A stretch of DNA of 45,362 bases, taken from NCBI GenBank assembly GCA_016935655.1, contig JAFGQM010000055.1, positions 1 through 45,362 of the forward strand. The letters run 5' to 3'. This document shows, piece by piece, positions 31,663 to 39,781 of the stretch. The translations under genes were made by a program, and so were the position numbers. The notes below the pieces were generated by a model, which saw only the letters and a program-made list of their open reading frames with translations, had not been told where the DNA came from and did not search any database. Position 1 is the first letter of the stretch. Every line of letters begins with the position of its first letter. This stretch comes from Candidatus Altarchaeota archaeon (lineage in GTDB: Archaea > Altiarchaeota > Altiarchaeia > JAFGQM01).

Positions 31663-32845
31663 AGAAGTCGTGTATTATTTTGGAAACATAGTCTAAAATA
31701 CCCCTGTCGAGACCGTGGTGGCAGCCTATATAGAATCCGTTCTGGTTTATGCGTTTGGCTACGGGATACTCATCCTCCATGTCCCCGAACAGCCCCCTGT
31801 AAGCCGGCTGGCTCAGGACCGGCAGCATGGGCCGCGTTTCGATGTTGTTCTTCTCCAGGTGGGCTATCAGTTCGCCCCTGTCCACCCCGTCCTTCACGAC
31901 GATGGGGTACATCATGAAACTAGGCTCCACATAATCGGGATGCATTGGAAGCTGCAAGGAATCCGACAAATCCGCCAGAACCTTGTTCAGATAATACGCG
32001 TTCTCCCTCCTCTTTCTCATGATCTCCCCCCTCCTCTCGAACTGCGCCAGCCCCAGGGCACCCTCTATCTCGCCCACCCGGTAACTGTAGCCTATGCGCA
32101 AGAATGTGAAGCGCTTGTCGGCGCCTTCATCGAACCTTATAGGGCAGACCTTGGTGGGGTCGGATGCAACGCACTTAATACAACTGCACGCCCGGCCGTG
32201 GGCCAGGAGGGAGCGGACTACCTCCGCGTGTTTCACCTCGTCGGTCAAAACTAGGCCCCCGACGCCCGTAGTTATCGTATGCGCCACGTAGGTGGAGAAA
32301 CAGGAGAAATCGCCGAAGCTGCCCACAGGCTCCTTCTTGTATCTGGCGAAATGCGACTCTGCGCAGTCCTCGATTATTCTAAGATTGTTCTCCTTGGCTA
32401 TGCTCACAATCTCATCCATCTCGCAGGGCAAGCCGAAACAGTGCACGGGTATGATTGCCTTGGTCTTCTTGGTGATTCTTTTCTCTATCTTACCAGGGTC
32501 GATGTTGTAGGATTTTGGGTCAACGTCAACGAAGACTGGCTTCAATCCCGCGTGGATACAGGAGTTGGGGGTGGCGATGAAGGTTATGGCAGGGACGAGG
32601 ATCTCGTCCCCGGGTTTCCAGCCGTCAGTCTCCTTCAGGCACTCCAACGCCAGATGGAGGGCGGCCGTCCCGGAGGAGCACATGATACCGAACTTCTTCC
32701 CGTGGGCCTTGGCAAACCCGCTCTCGAATCTTGCCACATAGTCCCCCTGCGATAGGCGAGAATTGTCAAGGCAGTCGTTCACGTATCTTTTCTCCAATCC
32801 GGTCACGTCTGCGTGCCCCACCCCGACCTTCTCCTTGGGATTCAT
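31637..32845 (-). CDS. RfbH-like NDP-4-keto-6-deoxyhexose 3-dehydratase (PLP and iron-sulfur)
   Basis: The protein belongs to the DegT/DnrJ/EryC1 aminotransferase superfamily, but the PLP-binding Lys is replaced: the segment reads FSTYVAHTITTGVGG with His189 at the Lys position. That exchange marks the E1/RfbH (AscC, DdhC) and ColD 3-dehydratases, which remove the C3 hydroxyl instead of adding an amine. Cysteines 220, 222, 225 and 234 (ACSCIKC and TKVC), with Cys161 upstream, closely match the cluster-binding pattern of E1/RfbH, which ColD lacks. FTFLRIGYSYRVGEIEGALG also matches RfbH. E1 uses a partner reductase (E3/AscD), which is not visible here. It is 402 residues long, and its ATG overlaps the stop of the upstream SDR. 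It implies a 3,6-dideoxyhexose. Confidence 0.85.
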   Translation of the reverse strand: MNPKEKVGVGHADVTGLEKRYVNDCLDNSRLSQGDYVARFESGFAKAHGKKFGIMCSSGTAALHLALECLKETDGWKPGDEILVPAITFIATPNSCIHAGLKPVFVDVDPKSYNIDPGKIEKRITKKTKAIIPVHCFGLPCEMDEIVSIAKENNLRIIEDCAESHFARYKKEPVGSFGDFSCFSTYVAHTITTGVGGLVLTDEVKHAEVVRSLLAHGRACSCIKCVASDPTKVCPIRFDEGADKRFTFLRIGYSYRVGEIEGALGLAQFERRGEIMRKRRENAYYLNKVLADLSDSLQLPMHPDYVEPSFMMYPIVVKDGVDRGELIAHLEKNNIETRPMLPVLSQPAYRGLFGDMEDEYPVAKRINQNGFYIGCHHGLDRGILDYVSKIIHDFFEDGPNKG

Positions 32846-33756
32846 ATTAAGTCCTTCATAGAGTCCCTAAGACTCTCCTCTACATCGATGCCGGGTCTCC
32901 ACCCCAGCTTTTTTATCTTGGAGTTGTCGCCCAGCATGACCGACACCTCCACATCCTTGACCTTGGATTCATCCGATCTTATTTCGGCTTTTAAACCATA
33001 CAAATCGAGTGCCTTCTTTGCAAGGTCCCTCACAGAGATCTTTTTGTTGGAGCATACGTTGTATATGCCGTCTCCCTTCTCGACTACCAAGGCGTAGGCT
33101 TTGACAACATCCCTCACATCAACAAAATCCCTTTCAGCATCGATGTTGCCAAGGGACAGATGATCGGATCTGCCGCCATAAACATCCGCAACCTGCCGGC
33201 AGATGCTGGAGAACACGTATCTCCCAGGCATGTTCGGCCCCATGTGGTTGAAGGCTCTGGTGACGACCGTGGACAGGTCGTATGCGCCAGTATAAAACCT
33301 GCAGAGCTGCTCGCCCATGGCCTTCGAGATCGCATAAGGGGAGAGCGGCGCTATACCATCCCCCTCCCTCACCGGAAGCCTCTCAGGGTTTCCATAGACC
33401 TCGGAAGTCGAAGCAAAAAGGACCCGCGCGTCAATCTTCCCAGCCGCTTTCAGGACGTTTTCCGTCCCCAGGAGATTGATCCTGTACGTCTCCTCAGGGT
33501 CTTTGAAGCTCCCCTGGACGTCTGTCTGTGCCGCAAGGTGGAAGATTATATCGGGTTTTGTTCTCTTCGTGATCCTCTCTAATGCACCAGAGGAGGTTAT
33601 GTCGCACCTGGAGGTCTTGAACTTCGAGGGTCCCGGCTTCAGCTCGACACCGAAGACCTCGGCCCCCCTGCCGGCCAGCTCCTCAGCTAGATAGCCGCCG
33701 ACAAACCCTCCGATACCGGTGATAAGCACCCCTTTCCCATCCCAGAAGTCAACCAT
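32842..33756 (-). CDS. NDP-sugar dehydratase/reductase-like SDR (GMD/RMD family)
   Basis: This 304-residue extended SDR begins FWDGKGVLITGIGGFVGGYL. The catalytic segment LFASTSEVYGNP has Thr-Ser-Glu, suited to a 4,6-dehydratase, followed by SPYAISKAMGEQL and FNHMGPNMPGRYVFSSICRQ. The overall form lies between GDP-mannose 4,6-dehydratase and the GDP-4-keto-6-deoxymannose reductase (RMD) group, so it may be either the dehydratase or the 4-keto reductase of the cassette. It is coupled to the RfbH-like gene by an ATGA overlap and lies 18 bp after the upstream epimerase. Confidence 0.8.
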   Translation of the reverse strand: MVDFWDGKGVLITGIGGFVGGYLAEELAGRGAEVFGVELKPGPSKFKTSRCDITSSGALERITKRTKPDIIFHLAAQTDVQGSFKDPEETYRINLLGTENVLKAAGKIDARVLFASTSEVYGNPERLPVREGDGIAPLSPYAISKAMGEQLCRFYTGAYDLSTVVTRAFNHMGPNMPGRYVFSSICRQVADVYGGRSDHLSLGNIDAERDFVDVRDVVKAYALVVEKGDGIYNVCSNKKISVRDLAKKALDLYGLKAEIRSDESKVKDVEVSVMLGDNSKIKKLGWRPGIDVEESLRDSMKDLI

Positions 33757-33774
33757 AGTCAGATAATGGCAGAA

Positions 33775-34719
33775 TCAGCGTTTGTAGTAATCGACGAGCT
33801 TCCCTATACCCTCCCCAAGCGCTACCGTGGGCTCAAAGCCCAGTTCGTCTCTTGCCTTGGAGATATCAGCCAGGGTGTGGGCCACGTAGTTGCTTATCTC
33901 GTTGTCCACATACCTCGCTTTGATGGAGGTTCCCAACGCCTTGTTCAGCAGGTCGACTATATCGCGGAAGGAGAAGGACATGCCAGTACCGACATTGAAT
34001 ATATGTGCGCCGGATTCCCCATAGTCGATTGCCAGTCTGTTCGCCTGCACCACATCCGTGACGTAGGTGAAGTCCCTGGTCTGGGAGCCATCGCCGTATA
34101 TGACCGGCGCCTTCCCGTCCAGCATATCCCAGAGGAACTGGCTTATGATATTGGCGTACTTCCCCTTATGCCTCTCCTGCGGGCCGTAGACGGAGAAATA
34201 CCTGAAGCCGACAGATGCGACCCCATATGTATCATAATAGTTCCCCGCCATCTCTTCCACCGAATGCTTGGCGACGGAGTAGAAGTTCGGCGGGACAATG
34301 GGTTCGGACTCCACATGTGCGCCCCCCTTGCCGCCATATATGGACGATGTTGAAGCGTATATGACCCTTTTCACGTCCAGCTCCCTCGCCAAATCGAAGA
34401 CGTTTATAGAGCCCAACACCAGCTCCCTGTAGGGTTCGAAGGGACTGGGGTAGTACATTGGGTTAGAGCTGGGTCCGTTCTGCATCATGAAGAAGTCGTA
34501 TGGCCTTTTTTTGTGGCTGGCTTTCACAAACCCGAAGAGCTTCTTCCGGTCGGCGAAATTCATCCGTTCAAAGCTCACCGAGTCCCTCTTTGGTAGGTTT
34601 TCCAGGACGCCCAAGGAGAGGTCGTCAACCACATCCCATTCAATAGAAGAAAGCGATCCGACTATATTGCTTCCTATGAACCCACAGCCTCCTATCACCA
34701 GGGCCTTTCCCTTTTCCAT
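33775..34719 (-). CDS. NAD-dependent sugar epimerase, UDP-glucose 4-epimerase-like
   Basis: This is the first gene of the leftward cassette, about 314 residues from ATG 34719. It has KALVIGGCGFIGSNIVGSL for NAD, the catalytic YASTSSIYGGKG without a following acidic residue, NFYSVAKHSVEEM (Tyr-x-x-x-Lys) and YGDGSQTRDFTYVTDVV. Earlier in-frame starts exist (TTG at 34740), but ATG 34719 puts the Rossmann strand at the normal distance. The divergent GT2 gene starts at 34855, and the gap holds TATA-like elements for both. The substrate sugar is unknown. Confidence 0.85.
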   Translation of the reverse strand: MEKGKALVIGGCGFIGSNIVGSLSSIEWDVVDDLSLGVLENLPKRDSVSFERMNFADRKKLFGFVKASHKKRPYDFFMMQNGPSSNPMYYPSPFEPYRELVLGSINVFDLARELDVKRVIYASTSSIYGGKGGAHVESEPIVPPNFYSVAKHSVEEMAGNYYDTYGVASVGFRYFSVYGPQERHKGKYANIISQFLWDMLDGKAPVIYGDGSQTRDFTYVTDVVQANRLAIDYGESGAHIFNVGTGMSFSFRDIVDLLNKALGTSIKARYVDNEISNYVAHTLADISKARDELGFEPTVALGEGIGKLVDYYKR

Positions 34720-34854
34720 CCCAGCGTATTTAACCCCCAACTTATATTTTTCGAGAGAATGTGGGTTATTATTACCAGCATTCTATAAAAAGCTTGATAG
34801 AAGACCTTTTTAGGTTTCCCACCATAATTTAACAAGGGGGCAGATTCTTCTACC
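34720..34854. promoter_or_regulatory. Divergent promoter region inside the glycan island
   Basis: For the leftward cassette, the minus-strand TATA-like AAAAATATAAG lies near 34741-34751. For the rightward GT2 gene, CTATAAAAAG lies near 34783-34792, and AAGGGGG (about 34834-34840) is a possible ribosome-binding element for the TTG start at 34855. Nothing else was recognised. Confidence 0.5.
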
Positions 34855-35520
34855 TTGGAACTATCGATTGTCATACCGGCGTATAATGAAGAGCAGAGGA
34901 TTTCTGATGTCCTCAACAACTACAAAACACTGAAGTCAGAGATAATCGTAGTCGCAGATGGAAGCGACAAAACTGCCGAAATAGCAAGGAGGGCTGGCGT
35001 CAGAGTGCTTGAGTTCAAGGAGCGCCTGGGCAAGGGTGGCGCTATCATAGAAGGGTTTAAGGCCGCAAAGGGCGATGTCTTGTCCTTCGTGGACTGCGAT
35101 ACCGCGGTAACGCCGCATGAATTCTCAAGGCTGCTGGGAGTTTTCAGAGAAAAAAAATGCGATGTGCTAGTCGGCTCCAGAAGACTCGCGGACTCCGAAA
35201 CAAGAAAAAAACAGCCTTGGGGGAGGAGGATTTCCAGCAGGCTGTTCAACTACTTCGTCCGTGCGGTCTTCCGACTGAAAATCAAGGATACACAATGCGG
35301 CATCAAGTTCTTCAAATCTGAATCGGTCAAGCCGCTTCTGGACGAAATAAAACACAAGGGGTTCGAATTCGATGTTGAGCTATTGTGGCGTCTGAAGAAA
35401 ACTGGCCGCAAAATAGTCGAGGAGCCCGTGTCCTGGCAGCACTGCAGCGGCTCTAAGTTCAGCCTTTCATACGGCCCGAGGATGTGTTTTTCTCTTTTGA
35501 AGCTAAGACTTACGGGTTGA
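34855..35520 (+). CDS. GT2-family polyprenyl-phosphate glycosyltransferase (Alg5-like)
   Basis: This 221-residue GT-A protein starts with TTG and reads ELSIVIPAYNEEQRISDVLN, EIIVVADGSDKTAEIAR, RLGKGGAIIEGFKAAKGD and the metal motif VDCDTAVTPHEF. The end has KDTQCGIKFFKSESV and FEFDVELLWRLKKTGRKIVE, as in dolichyl-phosphate glucosyltransferases Alg5/AglD-type. There is no other in-frame ATG near the start, so TTG is preferred. It would make the lipid-linked monosaccharide donor for the membrane GT-C enzyme 2 bp downstream. Confidence 0.87.
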   Translation: MELSIVIPAYNEEQRISDVLNNYKTLKSEIIVVADGSDKTAEIARRAGVRVLEFKERLGKGGAIIEGFKAAKGDVLSFVDCDTAVTPHEFSRLLGVFREKKCDVLVGSRRLADSETRKKQPWGRRISSRLFNYFVRAVFRLKIKDTQCGIKFFKSESVKPLLDEIKHKGFEFDVELLWRLKKTGRKIVEEPVSWQHCSGSKFSLSYGPRMCFSLLKLRLTG

Positions 35521-35522
35521 AA

Positions 35523-37586
35523 ATGCTAAGCGAAAGGCTGACGTTGATGCTCCAGAGGAACCGAGACCTTGTGCTCATAAATGCATTCGGGTTTGTAGCA
35601 CTAGTACTGGCGTCCTTGACCTCAAGCTCCCAGGACCTGGCGTTGTTGAGATGGGTTTTTGTAGTCCCTTACATGCTGTTCATGCCTGGGTATGTGTGTT
35701 CCCTAATGATCCTCCCCCAAAAGGATCCCCCACCGAATAGTGAGAGACTCCTGGCCTCCTCCACCTTCAGCCTGATTTTGTTCTATCCCGCAGGACTGCT
35801 CAACGTCCTTTTACTTGAAAGGAAGACAAACATCTTCAGGCCCCATCTCCCGGGGGACATCCTGTTCCTCTTCCTGATCACCCTGGCGTTTTCAGCGTAT
35901 ATAATCCTTAAGAAGCGCAGGCCGTCTGACTTTTCATGGAGACCGCCAGACATCAAAAAAATCCCCGGCATCTTTAAGAGTAGAACGGCCACCTCGCTCA
36001 TACTACTCGTAGCCCTCTCATTGTTCCTGAACCTTTACAACCTGGACCAGGCCGACATCTTCGGCGACGAGTACAGCATCTCCTTCAAGTCGTATGACCT
36101 CGTGGACGGCAACGTACCGGGGAGGGATGCTTATGCGATATCATTCAAGGACCACGGCCCTGGCATAATGTACATCGACCATTTCTTCATGCAGGCCCTC
36201 AATCCGACGGGATACTACACCCTCGACGATTGGATGATAAGACTTGGCCCGGCGCTGGTAGGGGTGCTTTGCACTATACTCGTATTCTACCTAGCAAAGC
36301 TCTTCTTTGACGGCAGGGTGGCCCTGCTTTCAGCCATACTCTTCGCAACCTGTAATTATACAGTCTGGATGGGCAGGATACTGCACAGGGAGATATTCCT
36401 CACGTTCTTCATGCTCTCCGGATTGTATTTCTTCCTCAGGTTCTGGCAGGGCAATAAACGAGGATACTTGCTTGCCACCGGCATAACGCTTGGCGGCGCG
36501 CTCTTGGTGAAGTTCACAGGAGCCATCCTGCTCCTGACGTTCCTGATCTTCGCTCTCCTCAAAGACAGGAGCCGGCTGGTTGGGATACTGAAAATACTCC
36601 TGATAGCAGCCATCATATTCAGCCCCGTGATACTCTTCAATATCGCAGCATACGTGACAACAGGCTACACAGACGTCGCTTTCGCCTCCCTCTTCGGGAC
36701 AAAGTCATATATGGGGGCCGCATTCTCCTATGCATCTCCCTCGCTGGGCGTTGAGAGGCTAGCCGACATCTCCCTCCTGCTTATAGATCTGTATTCCCTG
36801 CCCCTCTTCCTCTTCTTTACCGTGCTCTCATTGGCATCCCTTAAATGTATAAGAAACTCCGAACCACTGCAGTTGCTTTGGGTCTTCATGCTCTCCACAC
36901 TGGCGTTCTTTTGGGTGATAGGGGTCAGGGCGTATTACCTGCCCTTCATAACCATACCCTTTGCCATACTCTCAGCCTTCCTTGTATTTAAGGTAAAAGA
37001 TGCTCTCAAGGGAAGGGTCTTCGGAACCGTCTTGTTGCTCTTACTCGGCATGACGCTAGCTTCTTCAGTCGTCTATACCTTCAACACAAACCATTCCGCA
37101 TCCTTCACGTATATAGGGCCAGGTGAATACACACGCCCAGGCTCGGAGGTAATACCCCCCTCGTTGGAGTACCCGTTTTCAAGGAACTCCAAGATATGGT
37201 CGGATTCCTACGGCTTTAAAGAACTCAGGGAGTACCTTCTAGGGGAGTTAGAACCAGGCGATATACTGCTCATAGACGACCGTTTGCGTATCCAGGCACT
37301 GGAGTGGTACTTCACAGGCAAGATTTGGGAGATCGATTACAGCAAGCCGTTCCCGCAGGGCAGGTTCGCAAAGGAGGGAATCGAAACGGACATGCTCTCA
37401 AACATAACCCGCTACGATAGCCCATATGTGATCCTGCTGTCCGAGACCAACCCCCAGGCCGGCTCACCCGAGGACCAGGAAGCATATGATAAAGCCGTCG
37501 GGAGTATAAAATCAGAGGCCCCGCTAAAAATATTTCGCGATAAGTCGGGCAATCCTATGTTTTATGTCTACAAACTTTCAAAATAA
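35523..37586 (+). CDS. Multi-pass GT-C glycosyltransferase (ArnT/PMT-like, GT39/GT83-type)
   Basis: The 687-residue protein has about a dozen membrane helices and a C-terminal external domain (about 530-687). The first long loop carries the acidic pair of this clan, ADIFGDEYSISFKSYDL (about residues 182-198), and later GRILHREIFLTFFM, both typical of ArnT/PMT-type enzymes that use polyprenyl-phosphate sugars on the outer face. Start: ATG 35523 follows the previous stop by 2 bp; an upstream in-frame ATG at 35484 lies within the GT2 gene. It may add the sugar made by the coupled GT2 enzyme to the lipid-linked glycan or to protein. Its composition and GTTTAAG-like motif content resemble the host genes. 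Confidence 0.85.
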   Translation: MLSERLTLMLQRNRDLVLINAFGFVALVLASLTSSSQDLALLRWVFVVPYMLFMPGYVCSLMILPQKDPPPNSERLLASSTFSLILFYPAGLLNVLLLERKTNIFRPHLPGDILFLFLITLAFSAYIILKKRRPSDFSWRPPDIKKIPGIFKSRTATSLILLVALSLFLNLYNLDQADIFGDEYSISFKSYDLVDGNVPGRDAYAISFKDHGPGIMYIDHFFMQALNPTGYYTLDDWMIRLGPALVGVLCTILVFYLAKLFFDGRVALLSAILFATCNYTVWMGRILHREIFLTFFMLSGLYFFLRFWQGNKRGYLLATGITLGGALLVKFTGAILLLTFLIFALLKDRSRLVGILKILLIAAIIFSPVILFNIAAYVTTGYTDVAFASLFGTKSYMGAAFSYASPSLGVERLADISLLLIDLYSLPLFLFFTVLSLASLKCIRNSEPLQLLWVFMLSTLAFFWVIGVRAYYLPFITIPFAILSAFLVFKVKDALKGRVFGTVLLLLLGMTLASSVVYTFNTNHSASFTYIGPGEYTRPGSEVIPPSLEYPFSRNSKIWSDSYGFKELREYLLGELEPGDILLIDDRLRIQALEWYFTGKIWEIDYSKPFPQGRFAKEGIETDMLSNITRYDSPYVILLSETNPQAGSPEDQEAYDKAVGSIKSEAPLKIFRDKSGNPMFYVYKLSK

Positions 37587-37589
37587 ACC

Positions 37590-38600
37590 ATGATTCTAAT
37601 CACAGGTGGTGCCGGATTTGTGGGAAGCAACCTCGCAGATAACTTCTTAAGAAAGGGCGACAGCGTGACGATATACGACAATTTCTCCAGGAGCGGCTCG
37701 GAAAGAAATGCCGAATGGCTCAAATCGAACCATCCGAAAACCGAGATAATAAAGGCAGACATCAGGGATTTCGACTCCCTGAAAAAAGCCGCTAGCAGGG
37801 CGGATGCGATATACCACACAGCCGGGCAGGTGGCGGTAACGACCTCCGTGCAAAACCCGCGCGAGGACTTCGAGATAAACGCGCTCGGAACCTTCAACGT
37901 GTTGGAAGCTGCGCGCGCGGCGAGGACCGACCCCACAGTCATCTTTACCTCCACCAACAAGGTCTATGGCGGGATGGAGAACGTCAAGGTCGTGGAGAAA
38001 GAAACCCGCTACGATTACGAGTCCCTGCCCAACGGCAACCCAGAGTCGCAGCCGTTGGACTTCCACTCTCCCTATGGGTGTTCGAAGGGCGCTGCGGACC
38101 AGTATGTGCGCGACTATGCGCGCATCTACGGCCTAAGGAGCGTAGTCTTCAGGATGTCCTGCATATACGGCATCCGCCAGTTCGGAACCGAGGATCAGGG
38201 CTGGGTTGCGTATTTCACGCTGGCATCAATCTTTGACTGGCCCCTTAAGATATATGGCGACGGGAAGCAGATAAGGGACATCCTCTTCATCTCGGATCTG
38301 GTCAACGCCTTTGATCTAGCAACCCAGAAAATATCAAAAACCAAAGGCCAGGTTTTCAATATGGGAGGGGGGCCAGAGAATACCATATCGCTTCTGGAGC
38401 TACTCAAATATTTGGAGTCGCTAACCGGGAGGAAGAAGGATACCCCATTCTCAGACTGGAGGCCTGGTGATCAAAGGGTCTATTACAGTGATATAAGGAA
38501 AGCGGAGAGAGTCTTCGGCTGGGAGCCGAAGGTCCCGAAGAAGGAGGGCATAAAGAGGCTATTCGACTGGGTACAGGAGAATCGATCTTACTGGGGGTAG
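37590..38600 (+). CDS. CDP-tyvelose/CDP-paratose 2-epimerase-like SDR (RfbE family)
   Basis: In Yersinia and Salmonella, RfbE converts CDP-paratose to CDP-tyvelose by inversion at C2. The 336-residue protein matches that subfamily strongly: ILITGGAGFVGSNLADNFLR, FTSTNKVYGGMENV (Thr-Asn-Lys before Tyr), PLDFHSPYGCSKGAADQYVR (Tyr162, Lys166) and FRMSCIYGIRQFGTEDQGW, then YGDGKQIRDILFISDLV. The last three stretches are characteristic of tyvelose epimerases rather than general 4-epimerases. It lies about 4.7 kb from the RfbH-like gene on the other strand. The presence of both favours a 3,6-dideoxyhexose, though tyvelose epimerase-like proteins also act on other CDP- or UDP-sugars. Confidence 0.86.
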   Translation: MILITGGAGFVGSNLADNFLRKGDSVTIYDNFSRSGSERNAEWLKSNHPKTEIIKADIRDFDSLKKAASRADAIYHTAGQVAVTTSVQNPREDFEINALGTFNVLEAARAARTDPTVIFTSTNKVYGGMENVKVVEKETRYDYESLPNGNPESQPLDFHSPYGCSKGAADQYVRDYARIYGLRSVVFRMSCIYGIRQFGTEDQGWVAYFTLASIFDWPLKIYGDGKQIRDILFISDLVNAFDLATQKISKTKGQVFNMGGGPENTISLLELLKYLESLTGRKKDTPFSDWRPGDQRVYYSDIRKAERVFGWEPKVPKKEGIKRLFDWVQENRSYWG

Positions 38601-38641
38601 GTTTCCTGCTTTTTCATTTATCCCGTTGAAATTATACTGAC

Positions 38642-39781
38642 ATGAAAATCTTAATCACTGCTTCTATATTCCCACCGGAGATAGGCGGGCCTGCGACGTA
38701 TGCATACGAGTTTTCAAAGAGGGTTGCAGAGCTGGGCCACAAGGTCAGGGTGGTCACTCTCACGGACATTAAGTCAGCAACACTCATGGGTGTGGAGGTT
38801 TCCCAGGTCAAGCGCTCCAGGCACAAGTTCCTGAGGCAGTCAGCGCTCTTCTCAAAGATACTCGAGAAGGGGAGGAGTTGCGATGTGATATATGCCCAAA
38901 ACCCCGCGGCCATTGGGCTCCCCTCTGTCCTGGCAGGCAAGATCCTCAGGAGGCCGGTGGTCGTCAAATATGTTGGGGATTCTGCATGGGAGAAGGCCTT
39001 CAGGGACGGCAAAACAAACAAGCTGTTGGAGGATTTCTTGGAGGAACCCGATGCCAACAAACACATTATCGGAGTCCAGAGGCAGGTATTCAAAAAAGCT
39101 AGAAGGATAATCGTTCCGAGCAGATTCTTGGCTGGCATATTGAAGAGGTTTTATAAGGTGCCGGAGAGCAGGATACGAGTGATACCAAATGCCGTCCATC
39201 TGGAGGAGCTTGCCAGGGTTAGGAAAAAGAGACTCATGGGTCGGAATATCATCACGGTTTGCAGGCTGGTCAGATGGAAGGGAGTGCAGGACATAATAAG
39301 GGTTTTGCCGGAAGTCTTAGAGGAGGCCCCCGATACAAGATTGCTCATAGTAGGCGAAGGGCCATATAAAGAAGAGCTGGAAAAGCTAGTCGATGACTTG
39401 GGCCTAAAAAACAAGGTTAAGTTTTTGGGCAGGCTCCCGCATAGGGAGGCCGTGAGATATATTGCGTCTGCCAACTTGTTTGTACTGAATTCGCTTTACG
39501 AGGGAATGCCCCACGTCCTCATAGAGGCCATGGCGGTTGGCACCCCCGTAGTAGCGACTGGTGTTTGTGGGATACCGGAGATTGTAGAAGACGGAAAGAA
39601 CGGCGTACTTGTAAAACCAAATTCAAAAAAACAATTGCGGGATGCAACAATAGACCTGCTTATGGACAGGGAAAAGGCGGAGAAGCTAGCGGAAGAAGCT
39701 AAAGATATAGTGAAGGAGTACTCTTGGTCGAACTTGTTGGACAGGACATTATCAGTACTGGAAGAAGAAATAAAAAAATGA
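38642..39781 (+). CDS. GT4-family glycosyltransferase
   Basis: This 379-residue GT-B protein opens with MKILITASIFPPEIGGPATY. It has IYAQNPAAIGLPSVLAG and VVKYVGDSAWEKAF in the acceptor half, then ITVCRLVRWKGVQDIIRVLP, LLIVGEGPYKEELEKLV and the donor motif EGMPHVLIEAMAVGTPVVAT. A 41-bp gap with a T-rich promoter-like sequence precedes it, so a new transcript may begin here. The TGA overlaps the next ATG by 4 bp. Confidence 0.9.
   Translation: MKILITASIFPPEIGGPATYAYEFSKRVAELGHKVRVVTLTDIKSATLMGVEVSQVKRSRHKFLRQSALFSKILEKGRSCDVIYAQNPAAIGLPSVLAGKILRRPVVVKYVGDSAWEKAFRDGKTNKLLEDFLEEPDANKHIIGVQRQVFKKARRIIVPSRFLAGILKRFYKVPESRIRVIPNAVHLEELARVRKKRLMGRNIITVCRLVRWKGVQDIIRVLPEVLEEAPDTRLLIVGEGPYKEELEKLVDDLGLKNKVKFLGRLPHREAVRYIASANLFVLNSLYEGMPHVLIEAMAVGTPVVATGVCGIPEIVEDGKNGVLVKPNSKKQLRDATIDLLMDREKAEKLAEEAKDIVKEYSWSNLLDRTLSVLEEEIKK

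Noticed and set aside
31637..32845. Ordinary sugar aminotransferase (PseC/ArnB type)
   Set aside because: The PLP-binding Lys position holds His and an iron-sulfur Cys cluster is present, which fits the RfbH 3-dehydratase instead.
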